64,000 nt of DNA from Vulcanimicrobiota bacterium (GCA_013036095.1 JAAXCW010000001.1:372001-436000), one strand, 5' to 3'. Counted from the stretch's first letter, positions 26,621 to 35,191 are shown. Notes: a model not told the origin generated them from the letters alone. Program-made: numbers and translations.

Positions 26621-26959
26621 GTGATGAACGTCACGTTTCGCAAGGACAGCCGGCACCGGCTGTCCTCTGTTTTTGCCGAAGGGCACGTCGAGCTGCCCGA
26701 AACCAGCTCGGATGAGTTCTCACTAGTCTGCGCCGCCGTTTCGGGCATCTTGCAAGCCGCGCGCCTCGGCTTGGAAGCGCACGTGAAGGTGCCGCTGGAC
26801 GCCACTCAAACTTCGGGAACGCTTTCGCTGCGCTGGCCGAGCAGCTGCCGCGAGGACGAGCGCGTGCAGGCGATTGTAGATACGGCCCGGTTGGCGATCG
26901 CCCAAATCGCCTCGCAATATCCGCGCCACGTCACCTGCCGCGAGGAAACAGAAACCTAG
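26621..26959 (+). CDS. prp: Prp-like ribosomal-processing cysteine protease
   Basis: 112 residues (GTG 26621, or ATG three bases later). The catalytic dyad region is EGHVE (His) and FSLVCAAVSGILQAAR (Cys), matching Prp/YsxB. In Firmicutes this protease trims the N terminus of L27 and its gene lies between rplU and rpmA. Here it follows rplU but rpmA is missing from the next position. Confidence 0.87.
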   Translation: MMNVTFRKDSRHRLSSVFAEGHVELPETSSDEFSLVCAAVSGILQAARLGLEAHVKVPLDATQTSGTLSLRWPSSCREDERVQAIVDTARLAIAQIASQYPRHVTCREETET

Positions 26960-27019
26960 CTCCGCGGGTAAGAGTGAGAGACAGGCTTCCGCCGCGAATG
27001 CTTCATCTAGGAGAATTAC

Positions 27020-27265
27020 ATGACAGAGACTTATCGCACGCCGCCGGCGGAACAGCAATGGCCCGCCGGCGATCGCCCCGGAAACGACGTATCGAACGAA
27101 GCGGGCAAAGCTTTGCTCGTCGGCGTGCTGGGCGGTTTAGCCGCGGCTGCCGGCTATCTGGTATTCCAGCGCCTGCCCGAAGATCAAAAAGGCCGCCTGC
27201 AGTCGCAGGCCAAGCAGCTGCTGCAAGAGCGCATCGGCGAAATCCGCCGCAACTTTAACGTCTAG
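27020..27265 (+). CDS. Small single-helix membrane protein
   Basis: 81 residues. A polar N terminus (about 28 residues), one transmembrane helix LLVGVLGGLAAAAGYLVFQ with glycine-rich face, then a positively charged amphipathic helix (QSQAKQLLQERIGEIRRNFNV). Reminiscent of YtxH-like proteins but without a firm match. TAGGAGAATT lies just before the ATG. The last bases overlap the opposing tatA stop. Confidence 0.7.
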   Translation: MTETYRTPPAEQQWPAGDRPGNDVSNEAGKALLVGVLGGLAAAAGYLVFQRLPEDQKGRLQSQAKQLLQERIGEIRRNFNV

Positions 27266-27537
27266 CGTCCGGCTTCTTTTCCGGGCTCGATCGATTTCTC
27301 GGGCTCGATCGGCAAGGCCGGCTCGAACGGCAGCTCGGCCGTCGCGGGCGTATCGATAACCGGTGCGGGTTCCCTTATATCCGCCGCGCGATCCATTTCG
27401 CGCAAGAACGACTGCGACGTGTTCTGCACGTCGCGCATCATCTTTCCGGCTTGACGCATGACGCCGGGCAGCTTCTTCTCGCCGAAAACGAGGAGCGCGA
27501 GCACGCCGAGGATTGCCATGTCCGGTATGGAGAGCAC
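27262..27537 (-). CDS. tatA: Twin-arginine translocase TatA/TatB-type subunit
   Basis: 91 residues. Single N-terminal helix PDMAILGVLALLVFG, the hinge FGEKKLPG and amphipathic helix VMRQAGKMMRDVQNTSQSFLREM; FGxxxLP is the family signature. The acidic/proline tail (PATAELPFEPALPIEPEK) is variable. It forms the protein-conducting oligomer of Tat. No tatC is adjacent. Confidence 0.9.
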   Translation of the reverse strand: MLSIPDMAILGVLALLVFGEKKLPGVMRQAGKMMRDVQNTSQSFLREMDRAADIREPAPVIDTPATAELPFEPALPIEPEKSIEPGKEAGR

Positions 27538-27590
27538 TCCCGCACTTTTGAGAGGGTTGCCCCGCGACCCTGTGCAAGTTTGCGCGTCCC

Positions 27591-28058
27591 GTGAAGATCA
27601 TCTATACGCGGGGCAACCGGACGGAGACTCTCGCCTCTCTTTCGACGTTGCGCAAGATTCTCAATAGGTTTGTCGCGCACCGGGTCTTCTACGAAGTCTC
27701 CAGCCGCAACAAGCGCGGGCATGAGTTTTTCTCGGCCAAGAACGTCTTCGTCGTCGGCTCTATCGAAATCGTTAACCGCGACTATTTGACGATTACGATT
27801 TTCGACGCGCACAACGCGACGCACTCGATCGAGATTTTGAACCCTGCGACGATGCGCATTTACGACGAGATGCCCGGCAAGGGATTCGCGGTTTCGTTTA
27901 TCAGCGAGAGCGAAGGCGGCGTGGAATCCCGCTGCTATCTGCGCGACGAGGGCGAGGACGGCGACGGAGACATGCACCGCACGGCGCTCGAGAAGATCAC
28001 GCTACCGCAGCTCTTCGAATACCTAGAAGAGATCACGAACACCGATTTGGTGAAATAG
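27591..28058 (+). CDS. Hypothetical protein, all-beta N-terminal half
   Basis: 155 residues from a GTG with no ribosome site. Sequence suggests a beta-rich N-terminal domain (MKIIYTRGNRTETLASLSTLRKILNR..., then VFVVGSIEIVNRDYLTITIFDAH) and an acidic stretch (DEGEDGDGD) before a terminal helix TLPQLFEYLEEITNTDLV. No family recognised. Its 3' end is inside a 34-bp direct repeat. It diverges from tatA with a 53-base gap. Confidence 0.7.
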   Translation: MKIIYTRGNRTETLASLSTLRKILNRFVAHRVFYEVSSRNKRGHEFFSAKNVFVVGSIEIVNRDYLTITIFDAHNATHSIEILNPATMRIYDEMPGKGFAVSFISESEGGVESRCYLRDEGEDGDGDMHRTALEKITLPQLFEYLEEITNTDLVK

Positions 28059-28175
28059 CAAACAGGCCGAAGGCCGGGGGCCCCGACGGCTCTGCCGGCG
28101 GGGGGCGCGGAGCCGCGCAGCGCGGATGCGCCTGTTTACACGAAGAGATCACGAACACGGATTTGGTGAAATAGC
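28026..28175. repeat. 78-bp palindromic insertion flanked by 34-bp direct repeats
   Basis: The last 34 bases of the preceding gene (28026-28059) recur at 28142-28175 with a single mismatch. Between them is a GC-rich block starting AAACAGGC (28060) and ending GCCTGTTT (28137), perfect terminal inverted repeats, with further internal hairpins. The second copy gives no longer reading frame. Confidence 0.85.
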
Positions 28176-28631
28176 TCACATCAACTTTCCGGCACGGCGC
28201 AGTTCGCGGACCGAATCCGCCGTGCGTCCCATGCGCTTGTAGGCCACAGCCAGATTGTGGTGCGCGGGACCATAGCGGTCGTCCGCTGCTATCGCGGCCA
28301 GATAGCGGGCCACCGCCGGTTCGAGTTCCCCCGACTCTAAGTGCAGGTTTCCGATGTTGACGAGCGCCGGCGCGAAACGCGGGACCGTCGCGAGCGCGTC
28401 TTCAAAGGCTCGCAACGCTTCGTCGCGGCGGTGCAAGCTGACCAGAGCGACGCCGCGCTTGTTGAGCCGGGCGGCGCGCTCTTGCCCAGTGAGCGTTTCA
28501 TCTTCTAATAAGGTGTCCAGGCGATGTAGCGCTTGCGCGTACTCTCCGCGCGCCAGATCGCGCAGCGCCAGCTCGTACGGCGTGAGCGGCTTGCGGCGCC
28601 AAGGAGCGAGGAAGCGGCCGAGGTTGAACAC
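28176..28631 (-). CDS. TPR-repeat protein
   Basis: 151 residues. Three tetratricopeptide units can be read: YELALRDLARGEYAQALHRLDTLL, LNKRGVALVSLHRRDEALRAFEDALATVPRFAPALVNIGNLHLESGELEPAVARYLAAIAADDRYGPAHHNLAVAYKRMGR. A protein-interaction scaffold with unknown partner. The GTG start is only 8 bases from the divergent trmD ATG, so each gene's promoter lies in the other's coding sequence. Confidence 0.85.
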   Translation of the reverse strand: MFNLGRFLAPWRRKPLTPYELALRDLARGEYAQALHRLDTLLEDETLTGQERAARLNKRGVALVSLHRRDEALRAFEDALATVPRFAPALVNIGNLHLESGELEPAVARYLAAIAADDRYGPAHHNLAVAYKRMGRTADSVRELRRAGKLM

Positions 28632-28639
28632 TCGCCTTT

Positions 28640-29347
28640 ATGTTCACGATCGATGTGCTGACGCTCTTTCCGGAGGTTTTCGCTCCGTTCGTTGGTTTGT
28701 CGATCGTCGGGCGTGCGGTCGAGGCGGGCGTCGTGGAAATCCGTTACCACCACGTGCTCGATGCGCTGCAGAGCAACGAGCGCGCGGACGACGAGCCCTA
28801 CGGCGGTGGGCCCGGCATGGTGATGCGCCTCGAACCGCTCGCGCGCATCCTCGATTCGATCGCGGCATTGGCTCCGCCAAAGGAACGCCGTATCCTCGCC
28901 GTACCATCTCCGGGCGGCAAGCCGTTCACGCAAGCTGAGGCTCAGCGCTTTGCGCAGCAAGACAGGCTCGTCTTTCTCTGCGGACACTACGAGGGAATCG
29001 ACGACCGGCTCGGCGCGCTCTATCCGATAGAAGAGTACTCGCTCGGCGATTTTGTGGTGACCGGCGGCGAGCTCCCTGCCCTGGCGATGATCGACGCGAC
29101 CGTTCGGCTGCTGGACGGCACGCTGACGGCCGCCTCCCTGGAAAGCGAGTCGTTCGGCGCCGCCGGCTTGGATTACCCGAGCTACACCCGGCCGCCCGTC
29201 TTCCGGGGAGTCCACGTGCCCGAGGTGCTCCTTTCCGGCAATCACGCTGCGATCGCCCGCTGGCGGCGCGAGGCATCTCGGGAGCGGACGCGCGCGAAAC
29301 GCCCCGACCTCGACGGCCCGTCATTGCGGAACGACGAGCGCCCGTGA
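28640..29347 (+). CDS. trmD: tRNA (guanine-N1)-methyltransferase
   Basis: 235 residues. IDVLTLFPEVFAPF at the N terminus, YGGGPGMVMRLEP (AdoMet loop), LCGHYEGIDDR and YSLGDFVVTGGELPALAMIDATVRLLDG, all TrmD landmarks of the SPOUT knot. It methylates G37 of tRNAs for reading-frame maintenance. Followed 15 bases later by rplS, the usual trmD-rplS pair; rimM and rpsP are not upstream here. Confidence 0.97.
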   Translation: MFTIDVLTLFPEVFAPFVGLSIVGRAVEAGVVEIRYHHVLDALQSNERADDEPYGGGPGMVMRLEPLARILDSIAALAPPKERRILAVPSPGGKPFTQAEAQRFAQQDRLVFLCGHYEGIDDRLGALYPIEEYSLGDFVVTGGELPALAMIDATVRLLDGTLTAASLESESFGAAGLDYPSYTRPPVFRGVHVPEVLLSGNHAAIARWRREASRERTRAKRPDLDGPSLRNDERP

Positions 29348-29362
29348 TAAAATCCCCAAGCC

Positions 29363-29713
29363 ATGAACGTCATCGATCTCCTCAATCAAGAGCAGCGTAA
29401 AGAAAACGTGCCGGATTTCCGTCCGGGCGATACCGTAAAAGTCTATTCGAAGGTCACCGAAGGCGGCAAAGAGCGCACGCAGCTGTTCGAAGGAGTCGTG
29501 ACGGTTCGTAAGGGCGGCGGCGCGCAAGAATCGATCACCATCCGGCGCGTCGCACACGGCGTCGGCGTCGAAAAGACGTTCTTACTGCACAGCCCTCGCG
29601 TCGAACGGATAGAGGTCAGCAAGCGCGGTTCCGTCCGCCGCAGCCGGCTCTATTACCTCACGGAAAAAGTCGGCAAAGCCGCGCGCATCAAAGAGAAGAA
29701 AGCTGCCCGCTAA
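29363..29713 (+). CDS. rplS: 50S ribosomal protein L19
   Basis: 116 residues, complete: [60 protein letters not shown] and [11 protein letters not shown]. It sits at the 30S-50S interface. Its stop lies inside the in-frame upstream sequence of the next gene (signal peptidase), suggesting coupling. Confidence 0.98.
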   Translation: MNVIDLLNQEQRKENVPDFRPGDTVKVYSKVTEGGKERTQLFEGVVTVRKGGGAQESITIRRVAHGVGVEKTFLLHSPRVERIEVSKRGSVRRSRLYYLTEKVGKAARIKEKKAAR

Positions 29714-29762
29714 TCTGGCCCTTTCCCCGCTACAGCTGCTGGGGCTGATTTGCGTTTTTGCC

Positions 29763-30446
29763 GTGGCGCGCGTCGCGCTCAGTTTCAAAACTGACAGCGC
29801 GAAGCTGGCGGTACGCGAATATCTCGACGCGTTCATCGTCGCGGGTCTCGCATCGCTCTTTCTGATCACGTTCGTCATCCGGACGTTCTACATTCCGTCC
29901 GACTCGATGGTTCCGACGTTGCAGCAAAACGACGTGCTGCTCGTCAACGAATTCGAATACCGTGTGCACGCGCCGGCGCGCGGAGACATCGTTGTTTTCA
30001 AACCGCCGATCGCATCGCCGACCGATTTCATCAAGCGCGTCGTGGCCGTGCCCGGCGATACCCTGCGTGTGAGCGGCGGCGCCGTCTTCGTGAACGGCAA
30101 GCCGCTCGACGAGCCGTACATTTCGCAAGCGCCTTCCTATGAGCTGCGCGTTGCCGGGTACGGGATTACGGTCGACACCGGCACCGGGGCGCGGCGCCTT
30201 AACCCCGCGGAAGCCGACGTGCCTCCGCGCGCGCTCTGGCAAACTTCCGACCGCATTCCGGCCGGATTTTATTTTGTGATGGGAGACAACCGCAACGACT
30301 CGGATGATTCGCATATTTGGGGCTTCGCACAGCTCCACGGAAAATTCGCCGCAGGACCACTGGCGCAAACCCGGACGACGGCGCAGTTCACGGGCCGCGC
30401 ATTCTTACTCTTGTGGCCGCTCAACCGGCTGCGTGTCCTTCATTAG
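29763..30446 (+). CDS. lepB: Signal peptidase I, first of three
   Basis: 227 residues from GTG 29763. Catalytic Ser in FYIPSDSMVPTLQ and Lys in DFIKRVVAVPGD; box E GDNRNDSDDSHIWGF. It cleaves Sec/Tat signal peptides on the outer face of the membrane. The frame stays open upstream of GTG and encodes LSPLQLLGLICVFAVARVALSF, matching the first helix of the next paralogue, but has no ATG, GTG or TTG back into rplS. The true start may be a non-canonical CTG. Confidence 0.92.
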   Translation: MARVALSFKTDSAKLAVREYLDAFIVAGLASLFLITFVIRTFYIPSDSMVPTLQQNDVLLVNEFEYRVHAPARGDIVVFKPPIASPTDFIKRVVAVPGDTLRVSGGAVFVNGKPLDEPYISQAPSYELRVAGYGITVDTGTGARRLNPAEADVPPRALWQTSDRIPAGFYFVMGDNRNDSDDSHIWGFAQLHGKFAAGPLAQTRTTAQFTGRAFLLLWPLNRLRVLH

Positions 30447-30455
30447 CAGTCGGGA

Positions 30456-31208
30456 TTGATCGCCGTGACGCCGGTCCAACTCCTCATCCTCGTCGCCATC
30501 TTTCTGGTTGCCAGAATCGTTCTGAGCCTTCGTCCGGTCACGGCAGGCTCGCACGGAAAGTCGGCCATTTTCGCGCGCGAGTATCTCGACCCGTTCATCG
30601 TCGCCGGGCTCGCCGCGTTTCTGCTGATCACATTTGTCGCGCGCACGTACTACATACCCTCGGCATCGATGGTTCCGACGCTGCAAGTCGGCGATGTGCT
30701 GCTGGTGAACAAGTTCCAATACCGTTTCGTACGGCCGGCCGAAGGAGACATCGTCGTGTTTCCGCCGCCGATTCCGACGACCGACGACTTCATCAAGCGC
30801 GTGATCGGACGGCCGGGGGACCGGCTCGCCATCAGAGATGGCGTCGTCTATCTCAACGGCAAGGCCCTCCACGAGCGCTACATCGCGCAGCGGCCCGGCT
30901 ATAATCTGCAGATTCGAAACTACGGCATCTACGTAACCCAGCTCGGCGACCCGAAGAGTTATGACCCGCTCGACCCGCATAGAGCGAACGTCCCGCCGCG
31001 GCAGTATTGGAGCGCGCCCGATCGCATTCCCAAAGATTGTTACTTCATGATGGGCGATAACCGCAACGATTCCGAGGATTCGCACGTCTGGGGTTTTGCG
31101 CAATTCGCGGGCACATTCGACACCGGACCGGAGATCGGTAAGCCCGCATATTTTACGGGCCGCGCCTTCCTGATCTTCTGGCCTTTCAGCCACGCTCACA
31201 TACTGTAG
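30456..31208 (+). CDS. lepB: Signal peptidase I, second of three
   Basis: 250 residues from TTG 30456 (or GTG 30465). Two N-terminal helices (TPVQLLILVAIFLVARIVL and FIVAGLAAFLLITFVAR), catalytic Ser in SASMVPTLQVGDVLLVNKF, Lys in DFIKRVIGRPGD, and GDNRNDSEDSHVWGF. Clearly a paralogue of the preceding gene by tandem duplication, with an insertion after YNLQIRNYGIY. Confidence 0.93.
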   Translation: MIAVTPVQLLILVAIFLVARIVLSLRPVTAGSHGKSAIFAREYLDPFIVAGLAAFLLITFVARTYYIPSASMVPTLQVGDVLLVNKFQYRFVRPAEGDIVVFPPPIPTTDDFIKRVIGRPGDRLAIRDGVVYLNGKALHERYIAQRPGYNLQIRNYGIYVTQLGDPKSYDPLDPHRANVPPRQYWSAPDRIPKDCYFMMGDNRNDSEDSHVWGFAQFAGTFDTGPEIGKPAYFTGRAFLIFWPFSHAHIL

Positions 31209-31245
31209 TTAGGATTTCACGCCCGCACGGCGAAGGAGTTGATCC

Positions 31246-31755
31246 GTGCAAGGGCAACTGCATTGGCGCTCCGTCGCACGGACGACGCTGCAACTCGCTG
31301 CATCGGCTGCGCTCGCGATGGCGTTCTTCATGCGAACGCCCGAGGTCTCCGGGCTTTCAATGGCTCCCCGGATTGCGAGCGGCGAATTCGTTCTCATCAA
31401 TACCATCTCGTATCGTCTGCACGCGCCGCAGCGCGGAGATATCGTCGCCTTCCGGCACGATTCGCCGGCGCCCGAAGTTTTCATCAAGCGCATCATCGGC
31501 TTGCCCGGCGACAAGATCGCGATCGATCGCGGGCGCGTGATGGTTAACGGATCGGTTCTGCCCGAGCCGTATGTCCGCTTTGCCGACAACCGCAGTTTTT
31601 CCGAAGTCACCGTGCCCGCCGGCTCGCTCTACGTCTTGGGCGATAACCGCGTCGACAGCAACGACTCGCGCTTTTGGGGCTTCGTCGGACAGGATCAGGT
31701 GCTGGGCAGAGCCGTCGCGGGCATTTGGCCGCCGGCAGCGCTGGGCACGTTTTGA
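31246..31755 (+). CDS. lepB: Signal peptidase I, third and shorter
   Basis: 169 residues, GTG start with AAGGAG upstream. One N-terminal helix only, Ser in VSGLSMAPRIASGEFVLINTI, Lys in VFIKRIIGLPGDKIAID and LGDNRVDSNDSRFWGF. It lacks the extra domain found in the two preceding copies and is closer to minimal Gram-positive-type peptidases. The stop is 4 bases before rbgA. Confidence 0.93.
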   Translation: MQGQLHWRSVARTTLQLAASAALAMAFFMRTPEVSGLSMAPRIASGEFVLINTISYRLHAPQRGDIVAFRHDSPAPEVFIKRIIGLPGDKIAIDRGRVMVNGSVLPEPYVRFADNRSFSEVTVPAGSLYVLGDNRVDSNDSRFWGFVGQDQVLGRAVAGIWPPAALGTF

Positions 31756-31759
31756 TGGC

Positions 31760-32569
31760 ATGAAAAACTACGGCTTCGAGCAGATCATCCAGTGGTTTCC
31801 GGGCCACATGGTCGCCGCCATGCGCAGAATGGCGGAGTACGTCAAACTCGTGGATGTGGTGATCGAGGTTGCCGACGCGCGCGTACCCGGGAGCGGTTTC
31901 AACCCCATGCTCGACGAGGTTGCCGGTAACAAACGCCGGCTGAAGATCCTTAGCCGCGACGACCTGGCCGAACGCCCCGAAACTGTCCGCTGGCTCGAAG
32001 CGCTCGGACCGCATAGCATCAGCGTGAACGGGCGAACGCAAGGCGCGTTCGTCGAAGTCAAACGACGCCTGCGCGACCTCGTGAGCGACGGGCACCGTCC
32101 GCAGCGTGCGATGGTCGTGGGAATTCCCAACTCCGGAAAATCTTCGGTCATCAACGGCCTGGCCGGCCGTTCGGTTGCGCGCACCGAGGACCGCGCCGGC
32201 GTGACCAGGCAGCTGCAGTGGTTTAAAGTCGGCACGGAGCTCGAGGTGATGGATACGCCCGGCATACTGGTACCTCGCATCGCCTCCGCGGACGCCCAGT
32301 GGAAACTTGCCTTGGTGGGCGCCGTGCCGCGCGATCACTACGACCCTGAGGATGTGGCCAATCGCTTTCACCGCTGGCTGACGGAAAAAAGCGGCGGCCG
32401 GACGAAAGTGCCCGGCCTCCCGGCGTTCGCGCAAGCGCGAGGATTCGTGCGGCGCGGCGGAGAGAGCGATTACCATAACGCCGCGCGGTCGTACGTGAAG
32501 GATTTCAACGACGGCAAGTTCGGCAGGATAACTCTGGAGAGCGCCACGCGTGACGTCGAAACAGCGTAA
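31760..32569 (+). CDS. rbgA: Ribosome biogenesis GTPase (RbgA/YlqF)
   Basis: 269 residues from ATG 31760. Circularly permuted GTPase: the PGHM motif (WFPGHMVAAMRRM) at the N terminus, VIEVADARVPGS (start of G5/G4 region), then P-loop GIPNSGKSSVING and DTPG further on. G4 is normally NKxD; here the position reads LSRDDLAE, so guanine specificity may be altered or another element supplies it. It matures the 50S subunit. The end overlaps rnhB by 20 bases. Confidence 0.92.
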   Translation: MKNYGFEQIIQWFPGHMVAAMRRMAEYVKLVDVVIEVADARVPGSGFNPMLDEVAGNKRRLKILSRDDLAERPETVRWLEALGPHSISVNGRTQGAFVEVKRRLRDLVSDGHRPQRAMVVGIPNSGKSSVINGLAGRSVARTEDRAGVTRQLQWFKVGTELEVMDTPGILVPRIASADAQWKLALVGAVPRDHYDPEDVANRFHRWLTEKSGGRTKVPGLPAFAQARGFVRRGGESDYHNAARSYVKDFNDGKFGRITLESATRDVETA

Positions 32570-33257
32570 AGCCAAGAACGCCTACGAACGTGAGCGGCGC
32601 CGCTTACACCGCATTCATTCCTTTGAAACGGCCGCGCGCGCGCTAGGCTTCTTGTACGTCGGCGGCATCGACGAAGTCGGCCGCGGACCGCTGGCGGGGC
32701 CGGTCGTCGCCGCGTGCGTCGTCGCATCCGAACCGCTGATGCTGCACGGGCTGAACGATTCCAAGCAAGTCAAACCGGAATTGCGGGCCGAACTCGCCGA
32801 AACGATCAAGACCCGCTGCTCCGCTTGGAGCATCGGCAGCGCGAGCGTCGCCGAGATCGATCGCCTCAACATTTATTGGGCCAGCGTCCTGGCGATGGAG
32901 CGAGCGCTCGCAGCGCTGGCGGTTCTGCCCGAGTACCTCATCACCGACGCGGTGCGCATCAAGTCTTTCGCCGGCCCGCAAGAGCCGCTGATCAAAGGCG
33001 ATGCGCGCAGCGCGATCGTCGCCGCCGCATCGATCGTCGCCAAAGTCCATCGCGACGCGCTGCTGCGCGAGTTGCATGAAATCGAACCGCGTTACGGTTT
33101 TGCCGATCACAAAGGCTATTCGACGCCCGAACACTTACGCGCACTCAAGGAGCATGGCCCCTGCGTCCATCACCGTTCGGGCTGGTGGCGCGTGCGCGAA
33201 GCTCAGCTCGCCTTCGGTTTTACGGTCACGGAAGCGGAAGCCGCGTTTGGCTCTTGA
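32550..33257 (+). CDS. rnhB: Ribonuclease HII
   Basis: 235 residues. GIDEVGRGPLAGPVVAACVV holds the first metal-binding Asp-Glu, LNDSKQVKP the GxDSK-like motif, DAVRIKSF and KGDARSAIVAAASIVAKVHRD the remaining acidic residues and the AASI(V)AKV helix. A lysine/arginine-rich N-terminal extension (about 35 residues) precedes the domain. It removes ribonucleotides from DNA. GTG start inside rbgA. Confidence 0.96.
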   Translation: MTSKQRKAKNAYERERRRLHRIHSFETAARALGFLYVGGIDEVGRGPLAGPVVAACVVASEPLMLHGLNDSKQVKPELRAELAETIKTRCSAWSIGSASVAEIDRLNIYWASVLAMERALAALAVLPEYLITDAVRIKSFAGPQEPLIKGDARSAIVAAASIVAKVHRDALLRELHEIEPRYGFADHKGYSTPEHLRALKEHGPCVHHRSGWWRVREAQLAFGFTVTEAEAAFGS

Positions 33258-33588
33258 GCGCAATGCCAAAGGCCGCGAGGGAGAGAATCGCGCCGCTGCG
33301 TTCTTGGAATCCTCGGGATATAGCGTGGTGCGCCGGAACGTACGCGTGCCCGGCGGCGAAATCGATTTGGTCTGCCGCGACGGGGCCACGATCGTTTTCG
33401 TCGAGGTGAAGCGCCGCGACACGCGCACGTTCGGCAGCGCGCTTTCGGCAGTAGGACCGCGCAAACGCGCAAGACTGCGCCGGATTGCCGCCGACTATAT
33501 GCAAATCGTCGCTCCCGGCACGCATTTTCGTTTCGACGTCGTCGCGTTCGACGGCGACCGGATGACGCTGCACCGCAATGTCTTCTAG
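33247..33588 (+). CDS. yraN: YraN / UPF0102 nuclease-fold protein
   Basis: 113 residues from TTG 33247, which overlaps the rnhB stop. NAKGREGENRAAAFLESSGYSVVRRNVRVPGGEIDLVCRDGATIVFVEVKRRD is the family signature with the PD-(D/E)XK-like GEIDLV...FVEVK core. It usually follows rnhB, as here. Function in vivo not settled; likely a DNA-related nuclease. Confidence 0.93.
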   Translation: MALERNAKGREGENRAAAFLESSGYSVVRRNVRVPGGEIDLVCRDGATIVFVEVKRRDTRTFGSALSAVGPRKRARLRRIAADYMQIVAPGTHFRFDVVAFDGDRMTLHRNVF

Positions 33589-35191
33589 CAACCCACAACT
33601 GCGGCGTGCCGTAACACCGTGGGGGTCTTTCTCATGGGGATATTCGGACGTCGGGGCAGATATTTTTATCGGACTGGGCCTGGTCCTCGCGTATGCTGCC
33701 GGCGCTTCAAACTTCGCGTTTCTGTTTGCGGGGCTCGTTTACGTGTGCATCGGCCTGGCGTACACAGAACTCGCGGCCGCTTATCCTGTTGCGGGCGGGG
33801 GCCAATATTTCGTCTTGCGTGGACTCGGCGATTTTTTTGGCTTCATCGCCGGTTGGGCCATTCTCTTGGACTTCACCATAGACATAACGCTCTTTGCGTG
33901 GTCTAGCGTTGATTATATTTCTCAGCTCATGCCGGCATTACTCGCTTCGATACATCCTTGGTCGCATTTCTTGCTCGTCCTTGGGCTCATTGGCCTGTTG
34001 TGCCTGCTCAACATCGTCGGCGTACGCGAAAGTACGGCGTTCCAAGGTTCGGTAGCGGCAATCGACGTGGTAAGCGAAACGCTGATCCTTTGTTTCGGTT
34101 TCCTTTTCGCATTTCAACCGCAGATTCTCATACACACGATGCACGTCGCATGGCCATCAACTTTTGCGTTGATGCAGGGAACGTCGCTTGCGATCATCTC
34201 GTTCGTCGGCCTGGAGTCGATCTCGCAGGCGGCCCAAGAAACGCAGCGGCCGGCTTCAGTCATTCCGCGCACGTCTGTCGTGCTTATCCTGACGATTCTG
34301 ATTTACGCGGTCGGCTACTCGAATCTTGCGCTCGGAATGCAGATGTGGCATCCGCTGCACGACGCTCACGGGCATGCCATTGCGTTTTGGCAACTCTTCC
34401 CCGGCAACGGTGACAACCAAGGTAAGGGCGTCGCTCTGCTGTCGGCGCAGATTCCGTACTATGGCTATCTGGCTCAGTTCTACGTTCCGATACTGGGAGC
34501 GGTGTTGCTATTGATCTCGAGCAATTCCGGCGTCTTCGGCGCCTCGCGCATTGCCTATTCCATGAGCACGTCGAAGCTGCTACCCTCGATCTTTCAAAGG
34601 ATTCACGTTCGTTTCCGTACGCCGGCTTCGTCGATACTTACGTTTTGCGCACTTGCCGCCATCGTCCTGATTTTTGCAGCCCTACCGCAGCTCGATCACG
34701 GGGCGCGTGCTTTATATCAGCGGCTCTTCCACGGCGAGGATGGTATCACGTTCTTAGGTGATCTGTACGCTTTCGGGGCCGCAACGAGCTACTCGTTTGT
34801 CTTTGTCGCGCTCGTTGCACTTCGTCTCTTCGATCCTATGACGCCCCGTAAGTTTAAGATCCCCTTCAACATCCCATTGCGTGTGCGCGGCGAACGCGTC
34901 GATTTTCCAATTGTGGCGGTAATCGGCTTTGTCGGGATTTTTTCGATCCTCGTTTTCACGCTTTTAACGCATGACATCGGACGCGTCGCCGGACCGGGCT
35001 GGCTGATACTCGGTGTATTCTTCTACCTGTTGTATCGCCGCCGGAAAAAACTGCCAATGCTGCGCTCGCAACCTCACGATTGGCGAACAGCCCAGACGCA
35101 CATCCTCAAAAACGCCGGCGAGCTCGAGCTTATGGACGAATATCACGCCAATCTTAAGGCCTCCGACGAACGGAAGCGCACAGCGCCGTGA
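33578..35191 (+). CDS. APC-superfamily amino acid permease
   Basis: 537 residues, about twelve helices. Starts with WGSFSWGYSDVGADIFIGLGLVLAYAAGASNFAFLF, the unwound TM1 region, then AYTELAAAYPVAGGGQYFVLRGLGDFFGFIAGWAILLDF, both APC hallmarks. The substrate is probably an amino acid or polyamine, imported with H+ or by exchange; not determinable. The C-terminal soluble tail is about 40 residues. Overlaps the next small gene by four bases. Confidence 0.9.
   Translation: MSSSNPQLRRAVTPWGSFSWGYSDVGADIFIGLGLVLAYAAGASNFAFLFAGLVYVCIGLAYTELAAAYPVAGGGQYFVLRGLGDFFGFIAGWAILLDFTIDITLFAWSSVDYISQLMPALLASIHPWSHFLLVLGLIGLLCLLNIVGVRESTAFQGSVAAIDVVSETLILCFGFLFAFQPQILIHTMHVAWPSTFALMQGTSLAIISFVGLESISQAAQETQRPASVIPRTSVVLILTILIYAVGYSNLALGMQMWHPLHDAHGHAIAFWQLFPGNGDNQGKGVALLSAQIPYYGYLAQFYVPILGAVLLLISSNSGVFGASRIAYSMSTSKLLPSIFQRIHVRFRTPASSILTFCALAAIVLIFAALPQLDHGARALYQRLFHGEDGITFLGDLYAFGAATSYSFVFVALVALRLFDPMTPRKFKIPFNIPLRVRGERVDFPIVAVIGFVGIFSILVFTLLTHDIGRVAGPGWLILGVFFYLLYRRRKKLPMLRSQPHDWRTAQTHILKNAGELELMDEYHANLKASDERKRTAP

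Noticed and set aside
26150-26686. N-terminal 179-residue extension of the 25574 membrane protein
   Set aside because: Antisense to rplU and lacking any hydrophobic or conserved pattern; GGAGAC before ATG 26149 gives the real start.
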